Source: Warburgia ugandensis (lineage: Eukaryota > Streptophyta > Magnoliopsida > Canellales > Canellaceae). Taken from it: a stretch of DNA of 64,000 nt. Position 1 is the first letter of the stretch; every line of letters starts with the position of its first letter. The position numbers and the translations under genes are program-made. The notes beneath the pieces were generated by a model. That model saw only the letters and a list, made by a program, of their open reading frames with translations. It did not search any database and was not told where the DNA came from. This document shows, in pieces, positions 1 through 11,858 of this stretch. Where the stretch lies: positions 20,290,990 to 20,354,989 of the forward strand of contig CP141139.1 of assembly GCA_035236585.1 (NCBI GenBank). The letters are read 5' to 3'.

Positions 1-829
1 TATATTGTGTACACTCCTCGACTCTTCTGCTCATTTTCATTTGATTCACCGCTGGAAAACATCAGTTATTTTGTTTTTGAATGATCCGAAACTTGACTAA
101 TGCGCTAACATGAATTTGGCTGACTAATTGTTTTCTTCTCATTCATTTGGGCTGATCAGTTCAAGGCTTTTGATCTTGTTTGTCACCATGAATGTGTGGG
201 GTGTTTTAACTCCATGCCGAACAAAAATCACCTGGCTTGGTCAAGACTATTGAAGTTGCCCCTCACTAAATGAGTGCTTTGGATCCGTTTGGCATGAGAA
301 CTGACATTATGTACGCCAACATGATCAACAGTGTCGAGAACCATTTGCAGTTCACGACTTCTACCAAAAACCGATGAATATTCTTCTAGCAAGTGCTATT
401 AGTATCCTCATAGTAAGTTGCCAATGAAAAGAAACAATACTATTCAACATAGTAGAACAAATCACATCTGATCATAACGAGAGTTCTCAACAGCAAAAGA
501 TTTGACTCCCTGAGTTAACTCAATTTTGGGCCTAAGAGCCCACAAAAACTTACGTTCACTCCCTCATTCAACTACAAACTCCAGTTGACCTCTGGTAAGT
601 TCATATAAGTATATAACTTGTTTGGAGTTAAAAAACAAGTGGAAGTGCCATCTGATCTCCTCTGACGTCTTTGTAAAGCATTTCTGATTGGATGTTTACC
701 GGTCGGATGGTATTCAATCAGCCAATTAGATAATCTTTTCCAAGAATTAAATAAATTCATTGACCATCAGATACTGCTTTGTGATTCTAGTATCAAGGGA
801 TTCTCACAAGAAGTTGATAACTGATGCAG
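1..829. other. Upstream flank or intron of a WAT1-like gene
   Basis: No exon of the WAT1 family could be recognised here, although the exon starting at 830 needs an upstream exon. This stretch is therefore either a long intron or flank whose exons lie left of the window. The short minus-strand frame at 572-760 resembles no family I know. No repeat family was recognised. Confidence 0.4.
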
Positions 830-1210
830 GGTATTTTCGTTAGTGGAATTTCATACTGGCTGCAGATTTGGTGTATAGAGAAGAAAGGTCCAGTCTATGT
901 GGCTACTTTTTCTCCATTGTCACCATTCATAACAGCTATTCTCTCATCTCTTATATGGGCTGAGGTTCTCTACAGTGGAAGGTTGGTTGATCAAATCTTT
1001 CTATTTGATTCTTGGAGGTCTTAAGATTTCTTGATGACTTATTTATATCCTAAGATTTCTTGCAGCGTTTTGGGTGGCATTTTGATTGTTGGAGGTCTTT
1101 ACTCTCTTCTATGGGGGAAGAGCAAGGAAAAGGCAAATAGAAGCATTGAGAACATCGTTGATACTACTGTGGCAACCAAAGACAAATTTGCAGATGTGGA
1201 GGGGGGTTGA
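830..1210 (+). CDS. WAT1-related (EamA-like) transporter, last two exons
   Basis: WAT1-related (nodulin MtN21/EamA, UMAMIT) proteins are ten-helix membrane carriers of the plasma membrane or tonoplast, several of which move amino acids or auxin. Two exons are seen. The first runs 830-981, after a CAG acceptor and before a GT donor at 982-983. The second runs 1066-1210, after TTGCAG, and ends in TGA. Joined, they encode the family's C-terminal end: the segments SYWLQIWCIEKKGPVYVA, TFSPLSPFITAI, and LGGILIVGGLYSLLWGKSKE are typical of the last membrane helices and the cytoplasmic tail. Phase is kept across the intron (AG+C gives Ser), with no stop or frameshift. The rest of the gene is presumably left of the window. 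A second, broken member lies at 45.5-48.1 kb on the same strand. The substrate cannot be told from this fragment. Confidence 0.75.
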
Positions 1211-4200
1211 CAAATTTACTCTCTGTGCAAGTTGCATATGACGATTAAAATAGATCAAGTGTAGTTACATCGATACAGGAATATAGGATTTGAGATCTCA
1301 TGTACTGGAGGAACTGTTCCATGGCTTGTCATAGTGGCCAGCACGTGCATATAATTTTATTGGATGGATCGGGACTGCACATTTGGATGGGCTCAAATTT
1401 CTAAAGAAATCACAGTAGTAAGGGACCTTTCGGTTCAAGTCTGTTTTACAAATATATATGGTTCAATACTACTAACGAAGTGACCAGGATTCAATCAGAA
1501 AGAGTCCTGGACCTCATCGACTTCGGGACATGGTTCATTCACATGATCTGGCACTGTACTGTTGGGAATATTTTTTTCCTAGTTAATTCTTAAGTTTGTT
1601 TTGCACAATAATTTATCATACTTGATCTCTTTAACCTCCTATGGGTCACACCACTGGTGCATGTTGCTGTATAAAACAGAAGTTGCTCTAGCACCGTGCA
1701 TTTTTCTTTGAGAATACGTCCAACTAATTTCCTGAATCACTAGTGGGCCACTTTGGGTCCCATACCACAAGCTGGCTGTTGGCTCCATTAGGATCATAAC
1801 ACTTACCACCTTTTCACAGCTGATGTCCAAAGTGGCCCACAATATGAGGCTCACACTCCGGACCAAGTAGCCCTTTTTACCTTTTGTGTTAGCTTTCACT
1901 CTGGCAACAGCTGATCCTTTCTATAGGTCGCCCTTCTGAGATTCAAACCGTAGAGTTGGTAGTCACTGTGATGCCAAATACTAAGAACTTTAACCAATAC
2001 GCTGAATGCCGTAGTACTTAGACCAATGTCCCATTCAACTAGTTGGCCACTTTTGGTCCCATAACACAGTTGGCCCCACTTAGGATCATAACACACTGCA
2101 CCTAGCAATTTGGATGTTGGAGTTCAATACAAATTGCAGTTGGTTTCTTAAAGAAAATTGTTATGTTAATCCTCCTTAATTTGAAACAAAATAGAGGAAA
2201 CCAGAAGAAAACCTGAGAAGGGTCTTATTTGAAGGATTGTGATTGACTCACGTTTTGTTTCTTTGCTGCATTCTCTTCGGCGCAAGGGAGGCATCCTTGA
2301 TGATTGATACTCGTTTATCTAGTGAACCCCACACCCTATCTACTTGTGTGCAAAAAATCAGGCCAGTATGATGCTTGATAGTTGATATGCAACATGAATA
2401 TATCCCTTCAGAATTTCGTCAAATTGGTTCTCTCCAAATCATTATTTATTTGCATCAAGTGCTTTATGGCTCGTGTCTGGAAGAAAATTTGGCCATGCGA
2501 TGCATTCGTTTCAGAGGGAAATGATATTCTCTCCCTCCTAACTAGACATAATCCGGCCCCTACGTCCTACATGGTCTTTTTATCATTTATGATTTGCTTT
2601 TCAATTTTGTAACGTGAAAGTCACCTGCTTGCGAAGCTCGTAATCACCTAAAGACCATGTTCTCAGTGGTAGCATGGGTATTTAGGGTAAATTTTTATAG
2701 GGTAATCCTAAATTCTTAATGTCAGTATAATTGGACAGAGAATGGTGAATTTCTAGTTCATATAAGTATACATGGCTGAGCTACGGCCTTCTAGTCCACT
2801 GGCGCTGGGCAAGATGGGACTCTATTGCGCAATGTCACGCGTTGGAGTTATGCTCATGGGTGCATAGCTCGGGTTTGGGGATACATAACCACCCAAAAGA
2901 TCTCGCTTTCACACCAAAAAGGATATATGGTGTGCATGATAAATGATTCCGCCTGCCTGAAAACATTACGGCCCCAACCTGCAAATGTATACTGATCAAA
3001 TGGTTAGGATTGTCTATCGATGAGATATAAGGGGGAAGATAATCTGGGGGTTGACGCTTGGACAGTTTAGATCAACAAAGACATGCGACAAGTGTCTGGC
3101 GGAGACGGGCCAAATGAACTGTCACACTCAGTCCGAATGTGATATTTTTGGCATCATATGCCATGTATAAAGAGGAGGTCCTAGGAACAATAATGCAGTT
3201 TGATTAGAGAGATGTGGAGGGGAAGGAGAGGAGGTTGGGAACGCAACATGTTGATGTTTTATCATTCATGTGATTGATGGAGCTGAAACTGAGCCCCACA
3301 CACATCAATAGCCAACAAGCCTTCATGTTCATGAGTTTGTGCAGATCGATGTATAGTGGCCTAGGCTAATCGAGGTCTTAGAGTGTAACAAAGTTGCTAT
3401 TGATCAGAGAGGCTCATTTTGTCTTTTCCTGCTCAGCAGATAAGGAAGATGATGTTTCCTCACATCCATAGAGAGAGGATAGAAAGAAAATCAACTTCGA
3501 AATATAAATCGGTTATTGGGTTACTTGTCCGCTTTACTTCGATATCTATAAGCTAACAAACTTGAAGAAGAGGTAAAGAAGAAAATCACAGCAACACAGT
3601 AAGCCATTTGGTAGCATATAGGTGCTGTTTGAGGGGAATTAACAATCCTTGGATTTAGTTATTCATTGATAGTGAACTTTTCTCCTGCTATTTGCAGCCT
3701 TAAAACATAGAAATGATTTAAGAGCAAACAACCCAAAGCTTTTAGCCTATTTTATCTGTGTGAGTAATTTTACATACGTAATAAGAATCCAGGCTTCCAA
3801 CTAGCAGCGAAAGATATCACTATTTATGAATAACTTAATCCATGGATTCTTATTCCCGTGTCGAGGACTCAAGCAGTCCCCTAGAAGTCGAAGGTGAATA
3901 AAAATCACAAAGCTATTGTTTTAGTTTCGAGTCACAAGTTCACAGCTGCAGATTCAAACCGACAAGTGCACGACGTCTATATCCGCACACGTTGTCCTCA
4001 TCCAAGGCTCCTCCTCACTTGGGTAAATGCGAAAACCACCTCCAATTCCATCATAAATTTACCAACCTCTGCCTGCAATTTTCAGTCACCCCAGACAGAT
4101 TCATGGCGTGCATGCCTGTACGCAGGTGTCCTTATTCGGAGCTCCCCATCCAGCCAGAGTGGCACTACCTCAGCACCTTTCTCTCTTAAGAAAACCAGCA

Positions 4201-4273
4201 AAAACATCACAACTTTCCAATCTTTCTCCTCTCTCTCACATCCTTTGGATGCCACTCTCATACCCATCACCCA
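1211..4273. other. Intergenic region without recognisable gene
   Basis: About 3 kb between the WAT1-like 3' end and the lectin receptor kinase. The short open frames have no family signature. The one structure seen is a pair of imperfect repeats near 1.74 and 2.04 kb, listed separately. The last few hundred bases must hold the promoter and 5' leader of the lectin kinase, but I cannot point to a clear TATA box. Confidence 0.5.
1738..2097. repeat. Imperfect ~60-bp direct repeat pair with an inverted partner
   Basis: The stretches at about 1738-1802 and 2037-2095 are imperfect direct copies. Both begin CTAGT(G/T)GGCCACTTT and both end near TTAGGATCATAACAC. Inside, about 1745-1757 (GTGGGCCACTTTGG) is inverted again near 1828-1842 (CCAAAGTGGCCCAC), so the first copy could fold into a stem of about 14 bp. 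No target-site duplication was found. It could be a MITE remnant or a local duplication. Confidence 0.45.
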
Positions 4274-6217
4274 ATGGCTTTTTCATGTTTTGTCCAACTT
4301 GTCATGTTCTTAGTAGCACTGGCAAATTCCATTACTGCAAAGACCAACCCTTCAGCCCCTCTAACAAAAGTTACAAAACACCTCTCATTCCCAGACTTCA
4401 ACCCAAAGAAAAACCCCAGAATTCCTGACGAAATAACTCTTCTAGGCAACGCCAAACTCTCCCCACAAAATGGCATCATCCAAATCCCAGACACCAGTCT
4501 GCAATACCAAGCAGGCAGAGCAATATATTCATCTCCCATCCGTCTTTTTGATCCCCACACCCAAACGCCTGCTTCCTTCACCACAACTTTCTCTTTCCAA
4601 ATCAACACCACCGCCGGCAACCATGAATCAGATTCTGGTGGTAGTGGTCTCACGTTCATCGTAGTCCCCGATCAACTCACCGTGGGCCGTCCCGGACCCT
4701 GGCTCGCAATGCTAAACGATGCTTGCGATGAAGATTACAAGATCGTAGCCGTTGAATTTGACACGCGTCAGAATGTAGAATTCGGTGACCCGAATGATAA
4801 CCACATCGGAATCAATCTGGGCAGCGTCATTTCTACCACCACAATTAATGCGTCAGACGCTGGTGTGTCATTCAAAGACGGCTCAGTCCACCGCGCATGG
4901 ATAAACTACGATGGGCGGAGAAAACGGATTGATATCCGACTTGGATCCGAGGGTGGAGATTACCCACAAAAATCCCTTTATTCGTCTCCGCTTGATCTTT
5001 CTCCTTTCTTGAACGAATATATGTTTGTTGGGTTCTCTGCATCTACGGGAAATCTGACGCAAATCCACAATATAGTTTCGTGGAACTTCTCATCTGCTAG
5101 TGAAGCTCGCCTCCGTATTCCTTCAGCTGAAACATGCAAGGAAAAGCTGGTTTTGTTCCCCAAAGTACATCCCAGAAAACCACCAAATGCCTTCCTGGTT
5201 TTCATTGCGGTGGTTGTTCTCTGTTTGGTGGTTTTGCTCAACTTCTACTGCAATAGCAAAACTCAGAAAACGCCGCAAATAGCTCTTCCTGATACAAACC
5301 GCAGGCCTAGACCACCTAACAAACCACGAAGGTTTTCGTTTTCAGAGATTTCTGTAGCCACAAGAGGTTTCAGTGATGGAGAAATTCTGGGTAATGATTG
5401 GAAGGGGATTTTCTACAAAGGGTCGTTGCAGAACGGGTGTAACATTGCAGTGAAACGATTCTCAACTGGGTTTTTGGTCTCCCCTGGTGTAGATAGACGG
5501 AAATTGACGAAGGAAATTAGCAAATTGAGTAGAGTTCGGCATCCGAATCTTGTTCCGCTAAGAGGCTGGTGTTGTGAAAAGAGAGAAACAATGGTTGTTT
5601 ATGATTATATACCGAATGGAAGTTTGGATAAGTGGTTGTTTGCTAGAGGAGTTGTTCCATGGAGCAGACGGTTTAAGATTTTGAGAGACGTTGGGGAAGG
5701 GCTATGTTTTCTTCATGGGAAGAAACTCTGTCATAAGAATGTGAAGACTAGTAGTGTTCTTCTAGATGTTAGCTTCAGGGCTATCTTGGGTGATTTCGGA
5801 TTCGTGTTTTCTTGTGGAGAATCAGCTGTAGGTCAGAAGGTTGATGTTTTTGAGTTTGGGATGATGGGGCTGGAAATAGTTACAGGGAGAAGGAGAAAAT
5901 GGTGGGATGAGGAGAAGAGAGAGATGGATATGTTGGATTTTGTTTGGAGAATGAAGGAGGAAGATGAAGTCGTGAAGGTTGTAGATAGGAGGTTGGGAAG
6001 TGTGTTTAATGTGGCTCAAGCTGTAAGAGTTATTGAGATTGGGTTGCTTTGTACTGGAACTGATGCGAAAGCTAGGCCTGGCATGGAAGAGGTTGTGGAG
6101 CTTTTGAATATGGAGAAGGAGATGCCTGAGTTGCCATTGAGAAGACCTGTTGCCATGTTTGGTTATAATAGTACTACTGATCTTTGCAGTCTTTCTGCCT
6201 GTGCGCCTTTCAAGTAA
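4274..6217 (+). CDS. L-type lectin receptor kinase with a degenerate kinase domain
   Basis: A single-exon ORF of 647 codons, about the usual length for L-type lectin receptor kinases, which are plasma-membrane receptors involved in immunity and development. Domains: a signal peptide at about residues 1-22; a legume-lectin domain at about 37-274, keeping the VAVEFDT strand and the GDPNDNHIGIN metal-site loop; a membrane helix at about 306-325; and a kinase fold at about 366-617. The kinase keeps the ATP-anchoring lysine (IAVK, Lys394) and DFG (507-509). The catalytic HRD is instead HKN (487-489), so the catalytic Asp is Asn. The glycine loop reads LGNDWKGIFYKG. The activation segment is cut short: DFG is followed within about 15 residues by QKVDVFEFG, with no GTxGYMAPEY block. 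The frame is otherwise intact over 1.9 kb, so it is probably expressed as a pseudokinase receptor rather than a dead gene. The start is the Met before a hydrophobic signal peptide. The subfamily cannot be assigned from sequence alone. Confidence 0.9.
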   Translation: MAFSCFVQLVMFLVALANSITAKTNPSAPLTKVTKHLSFPDFNPKKNPRIPDEITLLGNAKLSPQNGIIQIPDTSLQYQAGRAIYSSPIRLFDPHTQTPASFTTTFSFQINTTAGNHESDSGGSGLTFIVVPDQLTVGRPGPWLAMLNDACDEDYKIVAVEFDTRQNVEFGDPNDNHIGINLGSVISTTTINASDAGVSFKDGSVHRAWINYDGRRKRIDIRLGSEGGDYPQKSLYSSPLDLSPFLNEYMFVGFSASTGNLTQIHNIVSWNFSSASEARLRIPSAETCKEKLVLFPKVHPRKPPNAFLVFIAVVVLCLVVLLNFYCNSKTQKTPQIALPDTNRRPRPPNKPRRFSFSEISVATRGFSDGEILGNDWKGIFYKGSLQNGCNIAVKRFSTGFLVSPGVDRRKLTKEISKLSRVRHPNLVPLRGWCCEKRETMVVYDYIPNGSLDKWLFARGVVPWSRRFKILRDVGEGLCFLHGKKLCHKNVKTSSVLLDVSFRAILGDFGFVFSCGESAVGQKVDVFEFGMMGLEIVTGRRRKWWDEEKREMDMLDFVWRMKEEDEVVKVVDRRLGSVFNVAQAVRVIEIGLLCTGTDAKARPGMEEVVELLNMEKEMPELPLRRPVAMFGYNSTTDLCSLSACAPFK

Positions 6218-6804
6218 CGAAGACCATGTAATGTTTTAAACCCAAACACGGGGAACCAAAGACATGGTTGAAGAAACTCGTTTGGATGTTCATATCTAGA
6301 ACAAATTGTTCGTTTGGGTGCCAAAACTTCGGTAGGAATTAACACTGGGATGTGGCGAGCAGGTACATATCACATGTGAAAACGGATTTGAAGACAATTC
6401 TTGAGTAGATTTCAATTGGTTATCTTTTATCCTTTAAAATATATGAATTACTTGATGTTTGATATTAGTTTTAGGGAAATATAGTGCTTGCTATCTTATA
6501 TTATGTTGAAGCTATGATCTACTTCAAAATACCATTTAGATGAAGTGTTTTTTTCACAGTTCTTTATCATATTCCATACTCTATGCGACTACTAAATGCT
6601 TCGTGCACGGGGAGCATCCCAGTCGGGATGACTGGTACTAAAATCTATAACTTTTTGAAAGCAGGTGGATGCTCCGTCCATGCTGGTATACCGGTCACGG
6701 ATATGGCCGGTTCTGATTGGTACCTGCATTGACCGGTAATGGATGGATAACTTTTTTTTAACTCCTTTTATGCCCGACACCGGTATTATTGCTCGTACCA
6801 GCCA
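6218..6804. other. 3' flank of the lectin kinase
   Basis: Contains the 3' UTR of the lectin receptor kinase and about 200 bp of unrecognised sequence before the LINE relic (around 6600-6790, with several CCGGT-like words). No gene or confident repeat boundary was seen. Confidence 0.4.
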
Positions 6805-9560
6805 GTGTGGTACAGAAATGATAGAAATGATGTAAGCTTTGTTACAGGAGAGGACAATAATAAAAATGATGTAAGGATAATAATAGATAAAGAATTAAAA
6901 AATAAAATTATAAACTTTGAAACAACTAGTAATAAAATTATACTAATAAAACTTGTTTTAGGAGAGAATATCATAAATGTTATAAGTACACATACACTAC
7001 AAGTAGGGTTAGAAGATAAAATCAAGGGATAATTTTAGGAAAACATGGAGAAAGTTATGCAAGAAATTCCCAATATAGAGAAAATATTTATAGGAGTGGA
7101 CTTTAATGACCTGTAGGAAGATGTAATGTACATTAAAGGAATGTTACTGGAGGAAAAGTTGAGATGAGGAAAGGTATACTTGATTTTGCTTTGGCATAAC
7201 TTAGTTATAGTAAACACATATTTTAAGAAGAGAGATAAACGTTTACTAACCTTTAAAAGTAGACTATATAAAAGCTAAATGGACTTTTTTCTACTTGGGA
7301 ATACTAAAAGATCAATGTGTAAGGATTGTAAGGTGATACCTAATTAGAGTGTAACCTCATAACATAGGTTAATTATTATAGATATTTATATTAAAATATA
7401 GAATAAAGAAAAAAAAACTTAATAGGTTTCCAAAAACTAAGTGGTGGAACTTAAAAGGAGTGAAGATAGCATAATTTACAAACAAGTTAATGGTAGAAGA
7501 AAACTGGAATAATGAAATAAAAGTAAATACCATGAGCACTAATATGACCAAGTCCATGAAAAAAGTGGCAAAAGATATCCTAAAAGTGTCTAAAGGTAAA
7601 TGGCAACTAGAAAAGGAAAGTTGGTGGTAAAGTAAAAAATATAAAATATTGTTAAAAAGAAACGAGTGTATATTACAGCATGACAAATAACTAAAAATAA
7701 TGAAAACTTTGAGCAATATAAGAATGCAAAAAAGGTTGTTAAGAGAGTAACAAATGAGGCTAAACTCAAGGTTTATAATGATGTCTAAAATATATTAGGA
7801 TCAAGAGAATATGAGAAAGATGTGTTTTAACTAGAAAAAGTAAGAGAAGCAGGACTCATACCACATTAAGTATATTACAGGTGATGACCAAACAGTGCTA
7901 GTTAAAGATGACTAGATCAAACAAAGGCGAAAAAGTTGCTTTAAAAAATTGTTAAATAGAAATTATCCTGAGAATAGAGGGATTGGAAGTACTTTAAAAC
8001 CAAGTAACGTTGGACATTATAGATATGACCATAGGATTAGAATACTTGAAGTGAAAGAAACCTTGAGAAAGATAAAATCAGGAAATGCTTAGGGGTCCAA
8101 TAGGATACTAATAGAGGCTTGGAAGCATATGAGAGATAGTAAAGTAGTTTAATTGACAAAGTTGTTTAATAAGATTATAAAATTAAAGAAAATGCTATAT
8201 TAATGGAGGAAGAACTCTGTTGTACCAATTTATAAGAATAATGAGATATATAGTGTTGCACCAATAATCAAGGAATCAAATTTATGAGCCATGCCATGTA
8301 ACTTTTTAAAAGAGTGATTGAGAAGAGGTTACAACATGAGATGGGTATATCAGAAAACTAGTTTGGTCTTATGCCTTAGAGGTCTACTATGAAAGTTATT
8401 TTCCCGCTTAGACAATTGATAGAGAAATATAGAGAGAGGAGGAAAGACCTCTACATGGTCTTTGTTGACTTAGAAAAAGCTTACAATAGGATCCTAAAGA
8501 GTTAATTTGGTGTGTATTAAGCAAAAAAGGGATTTCACAGGGGTATATAGAGATAATTAAGGATATACATGAGAGAATAATAACAAATGTTAAGACCACT
8601 GGTGGAGAGGCTGGTGATTTTTCTATCACTGTATGATTAAACCAAGGATTAACATTGAGCCTATATCTTTTTATTTTAGTTATAGATGGGTTAACAAAGC
8701 ATCTACAAAGGGAGATTCTATGGTGCATGTTATTTGCAAATGATATAAGTTTAATTGATAAGACAAGAGAGGGCGTAAATATAAGGCTAGAGATATGGAG
8801 AGATGCATTAGAATATAAATGATTTAATATTATTCGAACTAAGACAAAGTATATGGAATGTAATTTTAGCAAGAAGCAAGAGTGGAGCAATAGTAAAGAT
8901 TTATAACCAAAAAGTTTCCCTAAAAGAACACTTTCGATACTTGGGATCGATAATTCATAAGAACAGAGAGATTGAAAGGGAGGTTACTTAGAGAATCCAA
9001 GTGGGTTGGAACAAATGTAGATGTGCCTATGTGGTTTTGTGTGATTGGCAAGTGCTGCTCAAATTGAATGAAATTTTTTGGAAAATAACTATAACACTGG
9101 CATGCTCTATAGATCAAAGTGTTGAGCAGCTAAGGAATAACATGTACATAGGATGAGCATTGCTAAAATGCGGATGTTGAGATGGATGAGTGGCAAGACA
9201 AGAAAAGATATAATTAGAAATGAAAACATTAAAGAAAAGTTAGGAGTAGCATAAATAGGTAACAAGATGAGGGGTATTAGACTTACATGATCTGAATATG
9301 TCCAATAGAGACAAAAAATGACACTAGTTAGGAGTGAAGCATCTAAGTTGGAGGTTCTAATATGTTAATGGTAAGATTCAAAAGAACATGGATAGAAGTG
9401 GTGAGAAAATATTTAAAAACTTTAAGACTAAATGAAGTCATGACACTTAATAAAGAAAAATTGAAGAGCAAAATTCATGTGACTGACTCCTAATCGTGAT
9501 AAGATCAATGATTTATAATATTTAAAGCAAGACCTTTTCGAACATGTTCTTCCATGATTT
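6805..9560 (+). mobile_element. Degenerate LINE (RTE-like non-LTR retrotransposon)
   Basis: A broken non-LTR retrotransposon in sense orientation. Around 6860-7110 the frames resemble an APE-type endonuclease (KIILIKLVLGENIINVIS, then PNIEKIFIGVDFN). Around 8360-8780 is the reverse transcriptase: a PLRQLIEKYRERRKDLYMVF stretch leading to FVDLEKAYNRI, then [30 protein letters not shown] and [11 protein letters not shown]. In the last, the FADD catalytic box reads FAND. Around 9160-9260 is the conserved C-terminal MLRWMSGKTRKDIIRNENI motif. Many stops and frameshifts separate these blocks, so it cannot be active. The ends and target duplications were not resolved, and the AT-rich drift suggests an old insertion. 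Confidence 0.8.
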
Positions 9561-11276
9561 GATATTCACAAATTTGCCCCCACTTTTCATTTTTCAACTC
9601 TTTTTTAGTAAACGTGTCTTGCCCTTATAAAAGTTGTTTTCTTTATATATAGTATAGATTTTTCAACTCTAGGGGTAGTAGTTTCATTTTTCTCTTATTT
9701 AAATTAATAGTTTTGATAGAAAGCCAAAATTTGCATGAGAAACATCCATTCTCTTGACTCAAACATAAAAATAGAAGTTTCTTCTCTCCAATATTCCCTA
9801 TTTCTTTACCCAACATCTCTCAGTCTCTCTCGTGCATGGAATTTGACTAGGGCATTTTGTCATTAAAAAATAGAATTGTTGGGTCAAGAGCCTTCTAAAG
9901 CTGTTGGTCGCAGAAACAGGTACCTTTCTCATTTATACGGTAAGTTACTAGTTAAAGGTTGGAGACAGGCCTCTCAATTGGCGCTGTGACGCCCGCCCCG
10001 ATAGAGGCTATGACACATGCGAGTGTATGAAGGTACAACTTAACATAATCCCCACAAAAAATGGAAAAAACTTAATACTCAATTTCATGGTGACAATCTT
10101 ACCTTGGTCACAGGTGAAGAAGGAAACAAAGAACATCCAAATTAAATCTTTTCTACGAGAAAGTTACTTGGCAAAAGCTCTCTTCATACAAAGAAACTGT
10201 CGCTTATAAAAAATTGATATATGGGCTACTACTTTCCGTAGGCATATCCTACAACGAAGATTTCGAATACGCAGCCGGAGGCTAATCCTAGTCTCGTAAG
10301 GCTAGTGCTACACATCTGCAGCCAACACAGTTTTAATCTGTAATACAGAACATGAGCCCAAGCAACTCAATAAATCAAAGCCCACACATCCACGATTGGG
10401 AATACCTTAGTTCCGGTTTCAATAGGCTGAAACCAATTTTCACCCTTGTCCCAGATTGGGCCTCACAGAATGATCTGAAAATAAGGGTATACAAGCCCTG
10501 AAAATAGACTGCATAGCCTAAAGTTGATCTCCATGAAAGGCATTAGATCATCCAGTCAGGTTGGTTGTCAGCTATAGCTCATCGCAAGATATGAGAATTG
10601 GTCAAGAGTATTGTTTGAATTGAAAGGTAGATCATTTCTTGAAACATAAAAGTATAAAGGAGCATCAGCCAAGTACCATCTCATAAAACCATCCTGCCTC
10701 TTTTTTCTTCTTTTTTTTATGCAGGCAAAGAATGACAAAGTAACACACACTCTCTTAAATCTAGTCACTGGACAAATGAAAAACAGCAACCAAAACCTAT
10801 GATCAACCATATTCCAAGAGGGATGCCGAGTTGATTGCAACCAACTGCATTACACATTTGGTTATCCTGCCTCTACCATTTCACGGCAAATTACAATAGA
10901 AGAGAACTGATAAATTCTTTCACATGGTTTGAATTGTGCTGCTTTCGTTTGTCAAATTTTATAGTTTCCCCACCATCTTTGAGAAAGCAGATCGAGATAT
11001 GTAATCTCTTTCAACCCTACAATACTTTCGCTCCCACTAGTAGAAGTAGCAGGACCCAACAATTTAATGAAGACGAATAAAACTGAGTCCAATTTAAGAG
11101 CCTGTTTATACATTCAACTGCCGGAATACCTAGAATAGTTCAATTGTAGCCCCCGTCTATACAATTGCATACGTGCTCCAAATTGTTTGCGGATCACGAT
11201 TGGGCAGCCCATCGGCCAAGATATTTCATAGACATCTCTATCTTCTACACTCAAAGAGTCCTTTTCATAACCTATT
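9561..11276. other. No recognisable gene
   Basis: Scattered short frames only. A segment near 9985 begins TGTGACGCCCGCCCCG, which resembles one end of a minus-strand gypsy LTR, but no matching far end was found. The minus-strand ORF at 10568-10840 has a basic patch (KKRRKKR) and no family signature, so I do not treat it as a gene. Confidence 0.35.
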
Positions 11277-11376
11277 AGTAAATGCAAGGTAAGACTCTGT
11301 ACTTTAGGTCCTTGTAGTCCGCTCCTTCCCCTGACCCTGCATAGGTGGGAGCTTCGTACACCAATACTGCCCTTTA
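11277..11376 (+). mobile_element. Au-type SINE, 3' fragment
   Basis: The stretch AATGCAAGGTAAGACT, then a GTCCGCTCCTTCCCC-like core and GGTGGGAGCTTCGTACAC, matches the 3' half of the Au SINE copies elsewhere in this window (for example 45189-45366). The tRNA-like 5' head is missing. Confidence 0.7.
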
Positions 11377-11420
11377 TTAGTAAAGAATTACAATATAGTC
11401 CAAAAAGTTTACCTAAGAAA

Positions 11421-11858
11421 CTAATATGTGGCCTTGCACCTCCTTGTATTGGCTAAGATATTTTTCTGGCATTCACCTATACTGAGAAACCAGTCTCTGT
11501 CTTGAGGAAAAACGCTAGTTTGCATAACCCAACACCATGTAATTCTAGTGTAATTCTGTCTCCTCGCAAGAGGAAAGAATGGTAAAACGGAACAGCCATG
11601 AATTAACAAACATCCAATCACAAAGCCACATAAATATGTGTATACAGAATGCACAGAATCATTGCAATCTTGTTGTAGACCTGCAAAAAACCTCGTGATT
11701 CTGCAGAAAACACCAAAAAGAACTAAGCCACTGTAAGATTCAATAAAAGAGCTAATCAAGGCCGACATCAAAATCCCACCTAAAATAAAAGCCAAAGCAG
11801 AATCAGGAAACAGACAAAATGACACAGTAGAACCCACCAAAAGACCAGTCACAATCAT
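11421..11858 (-). CDS. Unrecognised hydrophobic ORF (possible exon)
   Basis: A 145-codon minus-strand frame with two to three strongly hydrophobic stretches near its N-terminus (such as GLLVGSTVSFCLFPDSALAF and ILGGILMSALISSF), followed by a less structured tail. I do not recognise the family. A GC-rich block lies upstream on the same strand at 13.1-13.7 kb, and this could be one exon of a minus-strand gene, but no convincing splice chain was assembled. It could equally be a chance frame. Confidence 0.2.
   Translation of the reverse strand: MIVTGLLVGSTVSFCLFPDSALAFILGGILMSALISSFIESYSGLVLFGVFCRITRFFAGLQQDCNDSVHSVYTYLCGFVIGCLLIHGCSVLPFFPLARRQNYTRITWCWVMQTSVFPQDRDWFLSIGECQKNILANTRRCKATY

Noticed and set aside
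4267..4659. 130-codon minus-strand frame over the start of the lectin kinase
   Set aside because: Shadow of the real plus-strand gene; no family resemblance.
9985..10002. TGTGACGCCCGCCCCG as an LTR end
   Set aside because: No matching far end or target duplication was found, so no element can be drawn.
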